The translations under genes and the position numbers were made by a program. Positions 18,397-26,701 of a stretch of DNA of 64,000 nucleotides are shown here, piece after piece (the stretch's first letter is position 1; each line of letters starts with the position of its first letter). A model generated the notes under the pieces. It did no database searches and was not told the origin of the DNA. It was given only the letters and a program-made list of their open reading frames with translations. This DNA is from JAMXLO01 sp963812475 (lineage in GTDB: Bacteria > Pseudomonadota > Alphaproteobacteria > Acetobacterales > Acetobacteraceae), in assembly GCA_963812475.1 (NCBI GenBank), contig CAWEVI010000010.1, forward strand, positions 62,001 through 126,000, given 5' to 3'.

Positions 18397-20670
18397 TTAG
18401 AGCGCCTTGAAGCCGAACTGTCCGATGGTCTTGAAGGTCATCTGGATCAGCAGCGTCGTAGAGCCGTTGTCGCCGTTGAATGATGTATAGCGGCGGAAGA
18501 ACCGGAAATCCAAGATGTAGCACTCGTCTTCGTAGATTGCGTCGGCGCCGACCGCGACCATCTGGTTGGTCTGGAGATCGCGTCGCGCCCACCCATTGAA
18601 CCGGTATTCGCCCCAGTTCGAGGAGGCGCCGAGGGTGACCTCGTTGCGTGGCACGTAGAAGGTATTACCTGCCGGCGGAGGCGCCGGCTGGTCGAAAAAC
18701 GTGTACGGATTGAACGACGTATAGATATATCCGCCCGAGACCGAGAATTTCGACACGCCAGCACTGGCGACCGCATCCGCCATCCGGGTGGCAAGGGTGC
18801 TCTTGTCGAGCCGGGTACGATACGTCAGGTTGAGCCAACCGGTCGGCGCGAAGCTCGCGCGGGCGACTACGTCCGACACCTGATCATGCAGGCCGGATGC
18901 CTCCGGGAAGAGGTTGTTCTTCGTGGTGCGGTAGGATTGCCCAATAAGGCCGTCAAAGGTGGTGCCACCCAGATACCATGCGCCGTGCAGCGCCACGTTC
19001 GCACGTACGCCGCCGTCCAGCCGATCGATGCCGGGGAAGCGGTTGAAGCCGAAAAGATTGGCGTCGGTAAATTCGAGGTCGAAGCTGTCCTCGTTCGGAT
19101 ATCTGTTGAGCTGGCTGTCGCCCGCCTGTGGTGCGACGACGAGTTCCGCCATCGGCTCGATAAGCTGGGTCCCCCAGGCGCCGCCATCGCGCATGAACGG
19201 CCAGCGGAAGTCGATCGCAGCCTGCGGGAGTGAGCGGGCGGCGTCGGCCTGATTGTGCGTGCCGAAATTGGGCTGTTGATTGAAATCGCTCGCGTCGTAG
19301 CCGATCGTGTCGTCATGCAGCGTGATCTTCCATAGATCGCCCAACGGACCCACGAACGGGCGCGACCAGTTTACCGTGAGGCTGGCACGCCGCGTGTTCG
19401 TGCCGGCGTCACGCACAACATTGAACGCGCCAGTGTCAACCGAAAGCCGTCCACCCCAGGCGTCGGGCGTGCCGAAATAGCTGTATTCGTAGCGTGGCAG
19501 GACCAGTGGAAGTTTGCTGCTGATGATCGAATTGTTCACCGCCTGATAGACCCGCGAGTCGAGGCGCGAGTAAGCACCCTCACCGAACCCCTCGGCATAG
19601 ATCTGGCTGGTCACCACATTTGGGTCCGTGCCGAGCTGACTTCCGATGTGGAAATCGCGGACAAAGTCGGAGGACGAAATGCGTGCGGCGCTGAACCCCC
19701 ATCGCCAGGTGTCGTTCAGATTGAATTGGCCGGTGGTCGAGGCTGTGGCCTGGACCGAATTGTCGAGGTACCCGATCGCGCCATCCGCCCGCACAAAGCC
19801 GTTGTTGAACCGACGGCGATACTCAACTGTGAGTTCGGGGCCGGCCTGCGAGGTGATCATGGGCGTGAATGTCGCATCCGACTGGTCGTCGATCACCCAG
19901 TAGTACGGCTGAGCAAAAAAGGCACCGATATGGGAGGATACGCCGAACGAGGGTATCAGCAGACCGGACGCCCGCTTCACCGACGGATCAGCGTGCCAGA
20001 AATACGGCATATAGGCGACGGGTACGCCGTACATCTCCAGGACGGCATCCTGATATTCGATTTTCTTGTGCTCCAGATCCTGCACAGCCGACAGCGCCCT
20101 GATCTGCCAGAGCGGCGGCTTTGTCGGATCCTTCGCGCAGAGATTGCAGGTAGAATAGACCACCCGCGACATCTCGTTGATCTCTCCCTCGGTGCGTCGC
20201 GCGCCATTCGCAGCCATCTTGCCGTTCTGTGCCAGAATGGCGCGCATGTCGCGCAACACGCCGTTTTTCATGTCCTGGGTGAGTTCCGCGTAGTCCGCGA
20301 ACATCACTTGGCCGTCCGGCTCCAGCAGTACAACATTACCCTGAGCGGCGGCCACGCCGGTGTTGCGATCGAAGGTGACCTTATCGGCGCGCAGCACATG
20401 ATCACCCTGCCAGGCCTCGACGTGACCCTGGGCGATCACCAGTGAATTCTCACGATCATACTCGACCGTGTCGGAGGTGAAGGAGACCGGCTGGTCGCGC
20501 GACGCCTGCGCACGTGATGCGCCGCCCGTGAGAACCTCGCCGAGTTGAGCGCGCACGGCAATCGGGAACACCGTTGCCAACAGAACTGCCAGGATCAGTG
20601 TGTGGACGATGGCGTTCGCCCACGCTCCGTTATAGCAGTTGCGTGCCCGTGGGAGGGGGGCGCGCGCCAT
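18397..20670 (-). CDS. lptD: LPS-assembly protein LptD
   Basis: 757 aa outer-membrane beta-barrel that inserts lipopolysaccharide with LptE. The N-terminal hydrophobic segment (about 20-41) ends at VRAQ and acts as signal sequence. The OstA/LptA-like jellyroll (VSFTSDTVEYDRENSLVIAQ, about 60-150) precedes the barrel, which ends with the aromatic-rich QMTFKTIGQFGFKAL. Cys pairs occur in YSTCNLCAKD and EDECYILDF, matching the disulfides used in LptD maturation. ATG 20670 lies 2 nt after the lptG stop; the longer frame to 20739 overlaps lptG and is not used. Confidence 0.95.
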   Translation of the reverse strand: MARAPLPRARNCYNGAWANAIVHTLILAVLLATVFPIAVRAQLGEVLTGGASRAQASRDQPVSFTSDTVEYDRENSLVIAQGHVEAWQGDHVLRADKVTFDRNTGVAAAQGNVVLLEPDGQVMFADYAELTQDMKNGVLRDMRAILAQNGKMAANGARRTEGEINEMSRVVYSTCNLCAKDPTKPPLWQIRALSAVQDLEHKKIEYQDAVLEMYGVPVAYMPYFWHADPSVKRASGLLIPSFGVSSHIGAFFAQPYYWVIDDQSDATFTPMITSQAGPELTVEYRRRFNNGFVRADGAIGYLDNSVQATASTTGQFNLNDTWRWGFSAARISSSDFVRDFHIGSQLGTDPNVVTSQIYAEGFGEGAYSRLDSRVYQAVNNSIISSKLPLVLPRYEYSYFGTPDAWGGRLSVDTGAFNVVRDAGTNTRRASLTVNWSRPFVGPLGDLWKITLHDDTIGYDASDFNQQPNFGTHNQADAARSLPQAAIDFRWPFMRDGGAWGTQLIEPMAELVVAPQAGDSQLNRYPNEDSFDLEFTDANLFGFNRFPGIDRLDGGVRANVALHGAWYLGGTTFDGLIGQSYRTTKNNLFPEASGLHDQVSDVVARASFAPTGWLNLTYRTRLDKSTLATRMADAVASAGVSKFSVSGGYIYTSFNPYTFFDQPAPPPAGNTFYVPRNEVTLGASSNWGEYRFNGWARRDLQTNQMVAVGADAIYEDECYILDFRFFRRYTSFNGDNGSTTLLIQMTFKTIGQFGFKAL

Positions 20671-20672
20671 TG

Positions 20673-21785
20673 TCAGCCGTCTTCCGTGTGCAGCAGAAGG
20701 GCGAGCGCCAGCATCATCCCCGAGGCGGCCGGCGCCCATGCGGCAAGTGCCACCGGCAGTGCACCCGACTGGCCAAATTCCTCCGCCATCTTGGACACGA
20801 CGAACAATGCAAAGCCGGCAGCAACCCCGCTGCCGATCATCTTCGCGACACCGCCACGGCGTGCTGGGCGCATCGAGAAGCCGGCGGATACCAGCGCCAT
20901 GGTGGCGGCAAGCAGCGGCAGCGCCAGCAAGGCCTCGAAGTGGAGCCGGTGACGAATGGAGGAGAAGCCCGACCGATCTAGCAGCGCAATGAAGCTGGGG
21001 AGCGCCCAGAACGAAAGCGTATCCGGTGAAGCGAAGCTTTCCTGCACGCGCGCCACGGTAAGATCGGTCGGCAGACTGATCGTGGCAGGCGGTTCGGGCA
21101 TCTGCTCGGGTCGGATGGTCCGGGCATTCTTCAATTGCCAGGCTCCGGCGACAAGGGTCGCATCAGTCGCCTCGATACGGGTGAGCAGTCGGTCACGCCC
21201 ATCGAGGCGGAACACGCTGACCTCGGTGGCCCGCAGTTGCTTCTTCTGCAGCTGGACGCCATGCGCATGAATGATCGCGACGCCCTGCGGCGACAACGCG
21301 TGATCCGACTGACGCAACCAGAGTTGACCGCCGGTGAGTGCCAGCGGGCCGCCACCGGTCTTCAGGTAGGTGTCGTCGAGCAACTCGGCGCGCGCAAGCA
21401 TGACGGAGGAAACCGGGCTCACCACACCCGTCGCCAACGCGCCAAGCAGCAAGGCGCAGAGCGTCGGGGCGGCGAGAAATTCCCAGGCAGAGATGCCGGC
21501 CGCTCGGGCCACGATCAGCTCGGAGGAGCGGGTCAGGCGCCAGAAACAAAGAATACCCCCGAGCAGCACCGCGAAGGGAAGGATCTGCATACCGATGTAC
21601 GGCAGGCGCAGGGCCGCGATCTCGCTCACCAGGGCGAAAGTCGCATCGGGTTTTGTCGCGGAGCGGCGCAACAGCTCGATGAAGTCGAACATCGCGACGA
21701 GGCCGCAGAGTGCCAACAGCATCGCAATCACCGCGCCGGTGAATTGGCGGGCGATGTAGATCGAGAGCGTGATCGCGGGAGTCAT
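20673..21785 (-). CDS. lptG: LPS export ABC transporter permease LptG
   Basis: 370 aa of the YjgP/YjgQ family, with membrane segments near both ends (about 14-36, 60-80, 95-120 and three after 275) and a periplasmic beta-jellyroll domain between. LptG with LptF and the ATPase LptB extracts LPS from the inner membrane. The start ATG 21785 (MTPAITLSIYIARQF) lies 4 bp after the lptF stop. Its end is 2 nt from lptD, so the bridge and the outer-membrane translocon are made from one mRNA. Confidence 0.93.
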   Translation of the reverse strand: MTPAITLSIYIARQFTGAVIAMLLALCGLVAMFDFIELLRRSATKPDATFALVSEIAALRLPYIGMQILPFAVLLGGILCFWRLTRSSELIVARAAGISAWEFLAAPTLCALLLGALATGVVSPVSSVMLARAELLDDTYLKTGGGPLALTGGQLWLRQSDHALSPQGVAIIHAHGVQLQKKQLRATEVSVFRLDGRDRLLTRIEATDATLVAGAWQLKNARTIRPEQMPEPPATISLPTDLTVARVQESFASPDTLSFWALPSFIALLDRSGFSSIRHRLHFEALLALPLLAATMALVSAGFSMRPARRGGVAKMIGSGVAAGFALFVVSKMAEEFGQSGALPVALAAWAPAASGMMLALALLLHTEDG

Positions 21786-21789
21786 CCGC

Positions 21790-22944
21790 TTAGGCTGCCT
21801 CAGCCTCTCGGGCCGAGCGCCCCAGGGCATGCGACCGCCACAACGCAGTCAACAGCCGCGGGCCAAGCAGAAGCCAGCCGCAGATCACGGCCGGCGCCAA
21901 CGCCTGCAGCCAGACCAGCGGGAGCAGCGCATTATCGCGCGCAGCAAGATTTTCGACAGCCAAACCCACGGCAAGCAGCACCACCACCGTGCCGACGGCG
22001 ACAAGTGGCCTGACAATGCTGCCATGTCGACGAAATGCTCCGCTAAGCACAGAGAGCAATGCGACCGATGCGAAAGACAGCGCGGTCAGCGGGGTTGCCA
22101 GACGCTTGTGGCCTTCCGCAATCCATTTCGGTATGTCGCGGAGATTCGGCGGATGCGGATCCAGCAGTTCATCCATCGAAAGCTCCGTCATATCGCGCAG
22201 TCGTTCGCCGTCGTTGTGAGCGTTGTCGGTGAGATCAAGCTCGTTCTGGGCGAAGGTCAGCACATTGAGCCGGCCGGTCTGACGGTCGATCTCCTGACGG
22301 CTGCCGCTGACCAGCAGCACGCGCGGTCCGTTTGGTCCCTCCACCAGGCGGCCGTGCTCGGCCAGGATCGTGGCGGATGCCGCCTTGTCGCGTTCGTCAT
22401 CCACCAGGATGCCGCGCAGCGTTCCATCCGGATCACGCGAGCGCACATAGACGGTGAGGTCGTCGGATACCGGCGTGAATACGCCTTCCTGCAGCAGGAA
22501 GGCAGCCATCTGGTTCCGAATTTCCCATTGGAATTGTCGGAATGACGTGAGGCTGGCGGGCACAAGCCAGAGGTTCAGGATATAACAAGAGGCGATGACC
22601 AGGACGGTCAGGGCCAATGCCGGGCGGGACAATGCCCAGGGCGACAGGCCTGCTGCGCGCATTACGGTGATCTCGCGATCGCCGGCCATGCGCTGGTAGA
22701 TGAATTGCACGACAACGAAGGTGGTGATCGGCAGAATGACCGCGACGAAGCTTGGGATCAGCAGCCCCGTCAGTTCCATGAAGACGCCGAGCGAGAGGCC
22801 GTGATTGACCACGAGTTCGACGAAGCGCAGCGACTGAACGAGCCATATCAGGGCTGTCAATCCGCCCGTCACGGCGATCAGCGCGATAGCCAACTGGCGG
22901 AACATGTAGAGGTCGAGCCGGGTGATCAGCTTGCCGGTGCGCAT
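21790..22944 (-). CDS. lptF: LPS export ABC transporter permease LptF
   Basis: 384 aa of the YjgP/YjgQ family. The N-terminus LDLYMFRQLAIALIAVTGGL and the loop QRMAGDREITVMRAAGLSPW are typical, and a periplasmic domain of about 150 residues is followed by three C-terminal membrane segments. ATG 22944 (MRTGKLITRLD) is preferred over the longer frame to 23025, whose extra residues are low-complexity Arg/Ala. It is the first gene of the operon. Confidence 0.92.
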   Translation of the reverse strand: MRTGKLITRLDLYMFRQLAIALIAVTGGLTALIWLVQSLRFVELVVNHGLSLGVFMELTGLLIPSFVAVILPITTFVVVQFIYQRMAGDREITVMRAAGLSPWALSRPALALTVLVIASCYILNLWLVPASLTSFRQFQWEIRNQMAAFLLQEGVFTPVSDDLTVYVRSRDPDGTLRGILVDDERDKAASATILAEHGRLVEGPNGPRVLLVSGSRQEIDRQTGRLNVLTFAQNELDLTDNAHNDGERLRDMTELSMDELLDPHPPNLRDIPKWIAEGHKRLATPLTALSFASVALLSVLSGAFRRHGSIVRPLVAVGTVVVLLAVGLAVENLAARDNALLPLVWLQALAPAVICGWLLLGPRLLTALWRSHALGRSAREAEAA

Positions 22945-23117
22945 CGTGCTTGGCGGTCCCCTTCTGGCGGCCCCCTTTCTGGCGGCGCAGCGTATCGCGG
23001 ACTCGCGCGTCCGGCCAAACGGCACGGGTTTTGTGCGTCAGGTGGGGCGACGATGCAAGCCGGGTGGGCCAGCCGAGGACAGTTCCACACAGAGAGCCGC
23101 CGAGGGAGGCACATTAT

Positions 23118-23180
23118 GAGCCACTGAGAAGGGGGACCATCGCGGTTCGCGCCCGGCGCGATGGCCTTCCTCAGTGGCTC
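23118..23180. repeat. Long perfect-ended hairpin upstream of lptF
   Basis: GAGCCACTGAG (23118-23128) pairs with CTCAGTGGCTC (23170-23180). Inside it, AAGG pairs with CCTT and CCATCGCG (23137-23144) pairs with CGCGATGG (23157-23164) around a 12-nt loop. There is no T-run on either side, so it is more like a palindromic element or structured leader than a classical terminator. It sits between the MFS remnant and lptF. Confidence 0.65.
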
Positions 23181-23253
23181 TCAGCGAATTTCCAGTGAGC
23201 TGTCCTGCTCACTTCCTTGCTCATCACTCACCCGTGTTCGGTCGCGGTTACGG

Positions 23254-23514
23254 TCAGATCACAACCACGTCCGATCCGAGGACCTGCCCCTTCGCTTCCG
23301 GCCCGAGAATGAGGGCGATGATGAAACCGATCAGACCGAACGTCGTCCCGACCATTATCGCAACGCCAAATCCCACGTCGTAGCTGACCGCGATATAGGT
23401 CAGGACCGGTGCGACCGGGCCACCGAAGATCGCGCCTTGATGGTAACAGAGGCCGACCGCCGTCGCGCGCACTTTGGTCGGGAAGCGCTCGGACGATCGA
23501 TGCGGCACGAGCGG
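23254..23514 (-). pseudogene. C-terminal remnant of an MFS transporter
   Basis: About 85 residues reading SERFPTKVRATAVGLCYHQG, then two hydrophobic helices and the end PEAKGQVLGSDVVVI. This is the last two transmembrane helices of a major facilitator superfamily permease (sugar or aromatic-acid porter type). No sequence for the first ten helices is found upstream in any frame; the reading before about residue 22 is not MFS-like. It is therefore a leftover of a deleted gene, next to the type III PKS operon. Confidence 0.72.
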
Positions 23515-23609
23515 CACGTTACGGACGAACGGCGGTATGGGGCAGATCCTGCAAACGGGACGACAAGCAGGGCTCACGGTAACGAGCCTGGCGGTTATGC
23601 GTCAAACAC

Positions 23610-24743
23610 TCAGTAAGACGCGTCACCGTACAACCGGGTAAAAGATGCGGCGAGCCGCATGACCTGCGGCCAGGAGCGGCACAGGTGCATCAGCCAAGGC
23701 TGCGCAGACGGCGAGAGGCAGGCGCCATGGAGGAACGATGCCAGGCGCATCTGCGGCACAAGGCGCCGTGCCCAGGCGCTGTGATAGGCTCCTGCTGCAT
23801 TGCCGCGGGTGAGCCAGATGTGAGAAGCCAGCGCCGCGCTGGCCAGCGCGAGCGCCACGCCGTCACCGGTGAGCGATGCGATCACCGTTGCCTGATCGCC
23901 GAGGCGAAACAGCCAGGGGGAGTCCTTCGTGTTCGGAGGGTAGGTATAGCCATAGGGCAGGCCGGCGATCGCGAGCGGCCGATCGCGTTGCGGTCGCGCG
24001 CCGGCCAACCGATCGGCGAGATGCGGACACTCCTGCATCAGCGAGCCGAGCAGTCCGTCCCATTCGCCATCCGCCGTGCGCAATCTCGCGCCCGGCACCA
24101 GCACGCACAGGACTGCCTTGTTGGATTCCACAAGCTGCAGGCCGGCATATCCACCGGCGAACAAGATCAGTTCGACGTTGCTCCGCAGTGCACGCTGCTG
24201 GCGAGGATCGAGCGCGTAATACATCTTCAGGCCGACCATGCCAGTGCCGCGCGCGGGCCGGGCCGCACCGCGCAGATCATGCTTTCCAGTTGCAAGGAAA
24301 ACCGTGTCGGCCTGGACGGGCGGCGCAGGCGAACCGTGATCGAGCCGCAGAGAGCCGTCGTTCCGATCTATGCCGCGGACCGAGTTGCCGCGCACAATCG
24401 TGGCTCCGCTCCGCTCGGCCTGCCGCAGCAGCGCCTCGTCCAGGACGCGACGCGTCAAACCAAGCGCGGGAAATGGCAGGCGCGTGGTCGCAGTACGTTT
24501 CCCGTGGACCAAACGGACGAAGTCTATCTTCGACGGCGCCAAACCCGGCACATCTACCCCGAGCGCTGCAATTGCCTCGATCGCCTCGGCGCTGAGGAAG
24601 TCGCCGCACACCTTGTCGGTGGGGCCGATGCTGCGCTCGATCAGTGTGACAGCACGCCCAGCCCGCGCGAGCAGAATCGCCGCGGTGGCGCCGGCCGGGC
24701 CACCGCCGATGATCACCGGTCCGGACATCGTCGCGCAACGCAT
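23610..24743 (-). CDS. FAD-dependent oxidoreductase, geranylgeranyl-reductase/monooxygenase-like
   Basis: 377 aa (or 372 from ATG 24728). The Rossmann motif VIIGGGPAGATAAILLARAG opens the protein, DKVCGDFLSAEA near residue 43 is the KxCG-type motif of the geranylgeranyl reductase-like group, and LTGDGVALALASAALAS is the conserved GD flavin-contact segment. It overlaps the methyltransferase gene by 16-31 bp and is the third gene of the type III PKS operon. In related PKS operons the flavoprotein hydroxylates or oxidises the ring of the polyketide. A reductase acting on an isoprenoid or acyl chain is an alternative. Confidence 0.83.
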   Translation of the reverse strand: MRCATMSGPVIIGGGPAGATAAILLARAGRAVTLIERSIGPTDKVCGDFLSAEAIEAIAALGVDVPGLAPSKIDFVRLVHGKRTATTRLPFPALGLTRRVLDEALLRQAERSGATIVRGNSVRGIDRNDGSLRLDHGSPAPPVQADTVFLATGKHDLRGAARPARGTGMVGLKMYYALDPRQQRALRSNVELILFAGGYAGLQLVESNKAVLCVLVPGARLRTADGEWDGLLGSLMQECPHLADRLAGARPQRDRPLAIAGLPYGYTYPPNTKDSPWLFRLGDQATVIASLTGDGVALALASAALASHIWLTRGNAAGAYHSAWARRLVPQMRLASFLHGACLSPSAQPWLMHLCRSWPQVMRLAASFTRLYGDASY

Positions 24744-25423
24744 AGCCGGAACGGGAGATGCCAGCTGATATCAACATCGGCGTCGGTCAACCCGGCGGCC
24801 CGGATCAGACGACGCCAGTCATCGCGGACAAAGCTGCGCGCGATCGAGATGCGGCCATCGCTCAGGACGAAGGGATGCCAGCGTGCCAGCCATGCGAGGA
24901 CGCCGAAGCCGTAGTAAGGAAACCAATGGCGGTGCAGGTCGCCGATGAACCAGCCGCGCCGCGCGTTTGTCTCCATCCAGCGGATGAACCTCACCACCGT
25001 GTCGTCGCTCAGGTGATGGGTGAATTGCGAGCTGATGATGTAGTCGAAGCCGTCGCCTTCCGGCTGGAATGTAAACACGTCGGCGGTATGAAATGTGATC
25101 CCCGTCGAATCCGGTGTCGCCTCGCGTGCCGCTCGGACGCTCCATGGATTGAGATCCACACCCTCAAGGCGTGCGACAATGCCGTTCCGCTTCGCCCAGC
25201 GATCGATGCGCCGCAGAATATCGCCATGGCCGCAGGCAACGTCGAGCAACGAGAACGATTTTTTCCCGGCCATCTCGCGCGCAAGCCACGCAAGTGTCGG
25301 TCGCGGCGTGAGCGTGACAGTGTTGACGCGTGCGAGGTCACGCAGACAGTGGCGATAGTCGTCGTAGTCGACGCAGTCGGTATCCATGCGTTCGTCCGCC
25401 GTGCTGCGCGTCGCAAGGCTCAT
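24713..25423 (-). CDS. Class I SAM-dependent methyltransferase
   Basis: 236 aa. Motif I is LLDVACGHGDIL (about residues 59-70), the acidic residue ending motif II lies in LEGVDLNPW, and DYIISSQFTHHLSDD is the motif IV/post-I region. The ATG overlaps the PKS stop as ATGA. Its place between a type III PKS and a flavoprotein suggests O- or C-methylation of the PKS product. The longer frame to 25660 is a shadow of the PKS gene. Confidence 0.85.
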   Translation of the reverse strand: MSLATRSTADERMDTDCVDYDDYRHCLRDLARVNTVTLTPRPTLAWLAREMAGKKSFSLLDVACGHGDILRRIDRWAKRNGIVARLEGVDLNPWSVRAAREATPDSTGITFHTADVFTFQPEGDGFDYIISSQFTHHLSDDTVVRFIRWMETNARRGWFIGDLHRHWFPYYGFGVLAWLARWHPFVLSDGRISIARSFVRDDWRRLIRAAGLTDADVDISWHLPFRLCVARRCPDR

Positions 25424-26490
25424 GCGCGATGGAACCCGAATGTTTCCACGGTAAGGCCCGGACCGAACGCCATGGCCAGTCCGTCGCCCGATACACTGGG
25501 CGCGCGAAGAACGCGATCGAGTACGAAGACGAGCGTCGCAGACGACATGTTGCCGAAATCCCGCAGCACGTCGCGGGAGAAGCGGAGCGTATCCGACGGA
25601 AGCGCGAGTCCGTGCTGGACTGCATCCAGGATCGAACGGCCGCCAGCGTGCACGGCCCACATCGAGATGTCGGCGGCGGTGCGATTGCCGAGCAATGCAG
25701 CGCCATGTTCCATCAGCCAGCGGCGGATGCGGCCCGGTACCTGGCCCGAGAGATGCATCTCAAATCCCTGATCGCGGATATGCCAAGTGATCAGATCGGC
25801 GGTGCGGGGGATCACCGTCGCGCTGAAGCGATCGAGCGCCAGTCCGGTGGGCTTGGCCGAGACCAGGCATGCGCCGCAGCCATCGCCGAACAGCAGGAAG
25901 CTGAGCATCTTCTCGATCACCCACTGCTCCTGAAGATGCAGACAGGAGAGTTCCAGATTGATCACCAGAACCTTTGCGCTCGGTTCCGAGCGAACGATGT
26001 GCCGGGCCAGCTTCAGCGCGTTCACCGCGGCGAAGCAACCCATAAATCCGACATTGGTGCGTTCGATCGACGGCGAGAGCCCGGCTGCGTTCATGATATG
26101 AAAATCGAGACCGGGGGCGGTGAAACCGGTGCAGCTTGCCACGATCAGATGAGTGATTGCGGCGCGATCCGCTGCAATGTCCAGTGCTTCGATCGCCTGC
26201 AGCGCGAGCGCCAGTGCCTCATGCTCGAACCGGGCCATGCGATCGCCGGTGGAGGGGAAGGCGCCGCGCTGATAGAAGCGCTCGGTGTCGAGGAAGTGAT
26301 CGCGCGGCTTCGGACCCGGCTCGAAGAAAGAGTAGCGATGCCGGATGTCGGACAGGCCCACCATGCGGTCGAAAAGCGCGATCGCATGCTCATCCGGCAA
26401 GGCGGAACGGGCGAAATCGATGAATTCGGCGTGGATGTCGTGCGGCGGAACCGCGGTGCCGATCCGGTTGAGCCAGGCCTGGGTCACCAT
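25420..26490 (-). CDS. Type III polyketide synthase (chalcone synthase-like)
   Basis: 356 aa, the normal size of a chalcone/stilbene synthase family enzyme, which extends a starter acyl-CoA with malonyl-CoA on one Cys and cyclises the chain. The full catalytic triad is visible: Cys120 in VASCTGFTAPGLD, His281 in AVHAGGRSILDAV and Asn314 in GNMSSATLVFVLDR. The C-terminal GPGLTVE loop is also present. The start MVTQAWLNRIG (26490) is chosen because AAGGA lies just upstream; the longer frame to 26619 adds low-complexity residues. It leads a three-gene operon with a methyltransferase and a flavoprotein. Product guess: alkylpyrone, alkylresorcinol or related phenolic lipid; not readable from sequence. 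Confidence 0.92.
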   Translation of the reverse strand: MVTQAWLNRIGTAVPPHDIHAEFIDFARSALPDEHAIALFDRMVGLSDIRHRYSFFEPGPKPRDHFLDTERFYQRGAFPSTGDRMARFEHEALALALQAIEALDIAADRAAITHLIVASCTGFTAPGLDFHIMNAAGLSPSIERTNVGFMGCFAAVNALKLARHIVRSEPSAKVLVINLELSCLHLQEQWVIEKMLSFLLFGDGCGACLVSAKPTGLALDRFSATVIPRTADLITWHIRDQGFEMHLSGQVPGRIRRWLMEHGAALLGNRTAADISMWAVHAGGRSILDAVQHGLALPSDTLRFSRDVLRDFGNMSSATLVFVLDRVLRAPSVSGDGLAMAFGPGLTVETFGFHRA

Positions 26491-26701
26491 GGGTCCTTCG
26501 TGCTGGGTCCGGGATGGTGGGGTCAGCGCCCGAACCGGGTTCAGTCTCGAAATGTGGGATGGCAAGCCGGATGTGCCATAGGACGCCGTCATGGGCATGC
26601 GATCGTCACTGTCGCTCATGTTGGACGCACGTCTGCCCTGGTAGGGCAGGCAAGGATTGCATTACGAATTCGAGAGTGATCACAAAGCCACGATCACTAA
26701 A

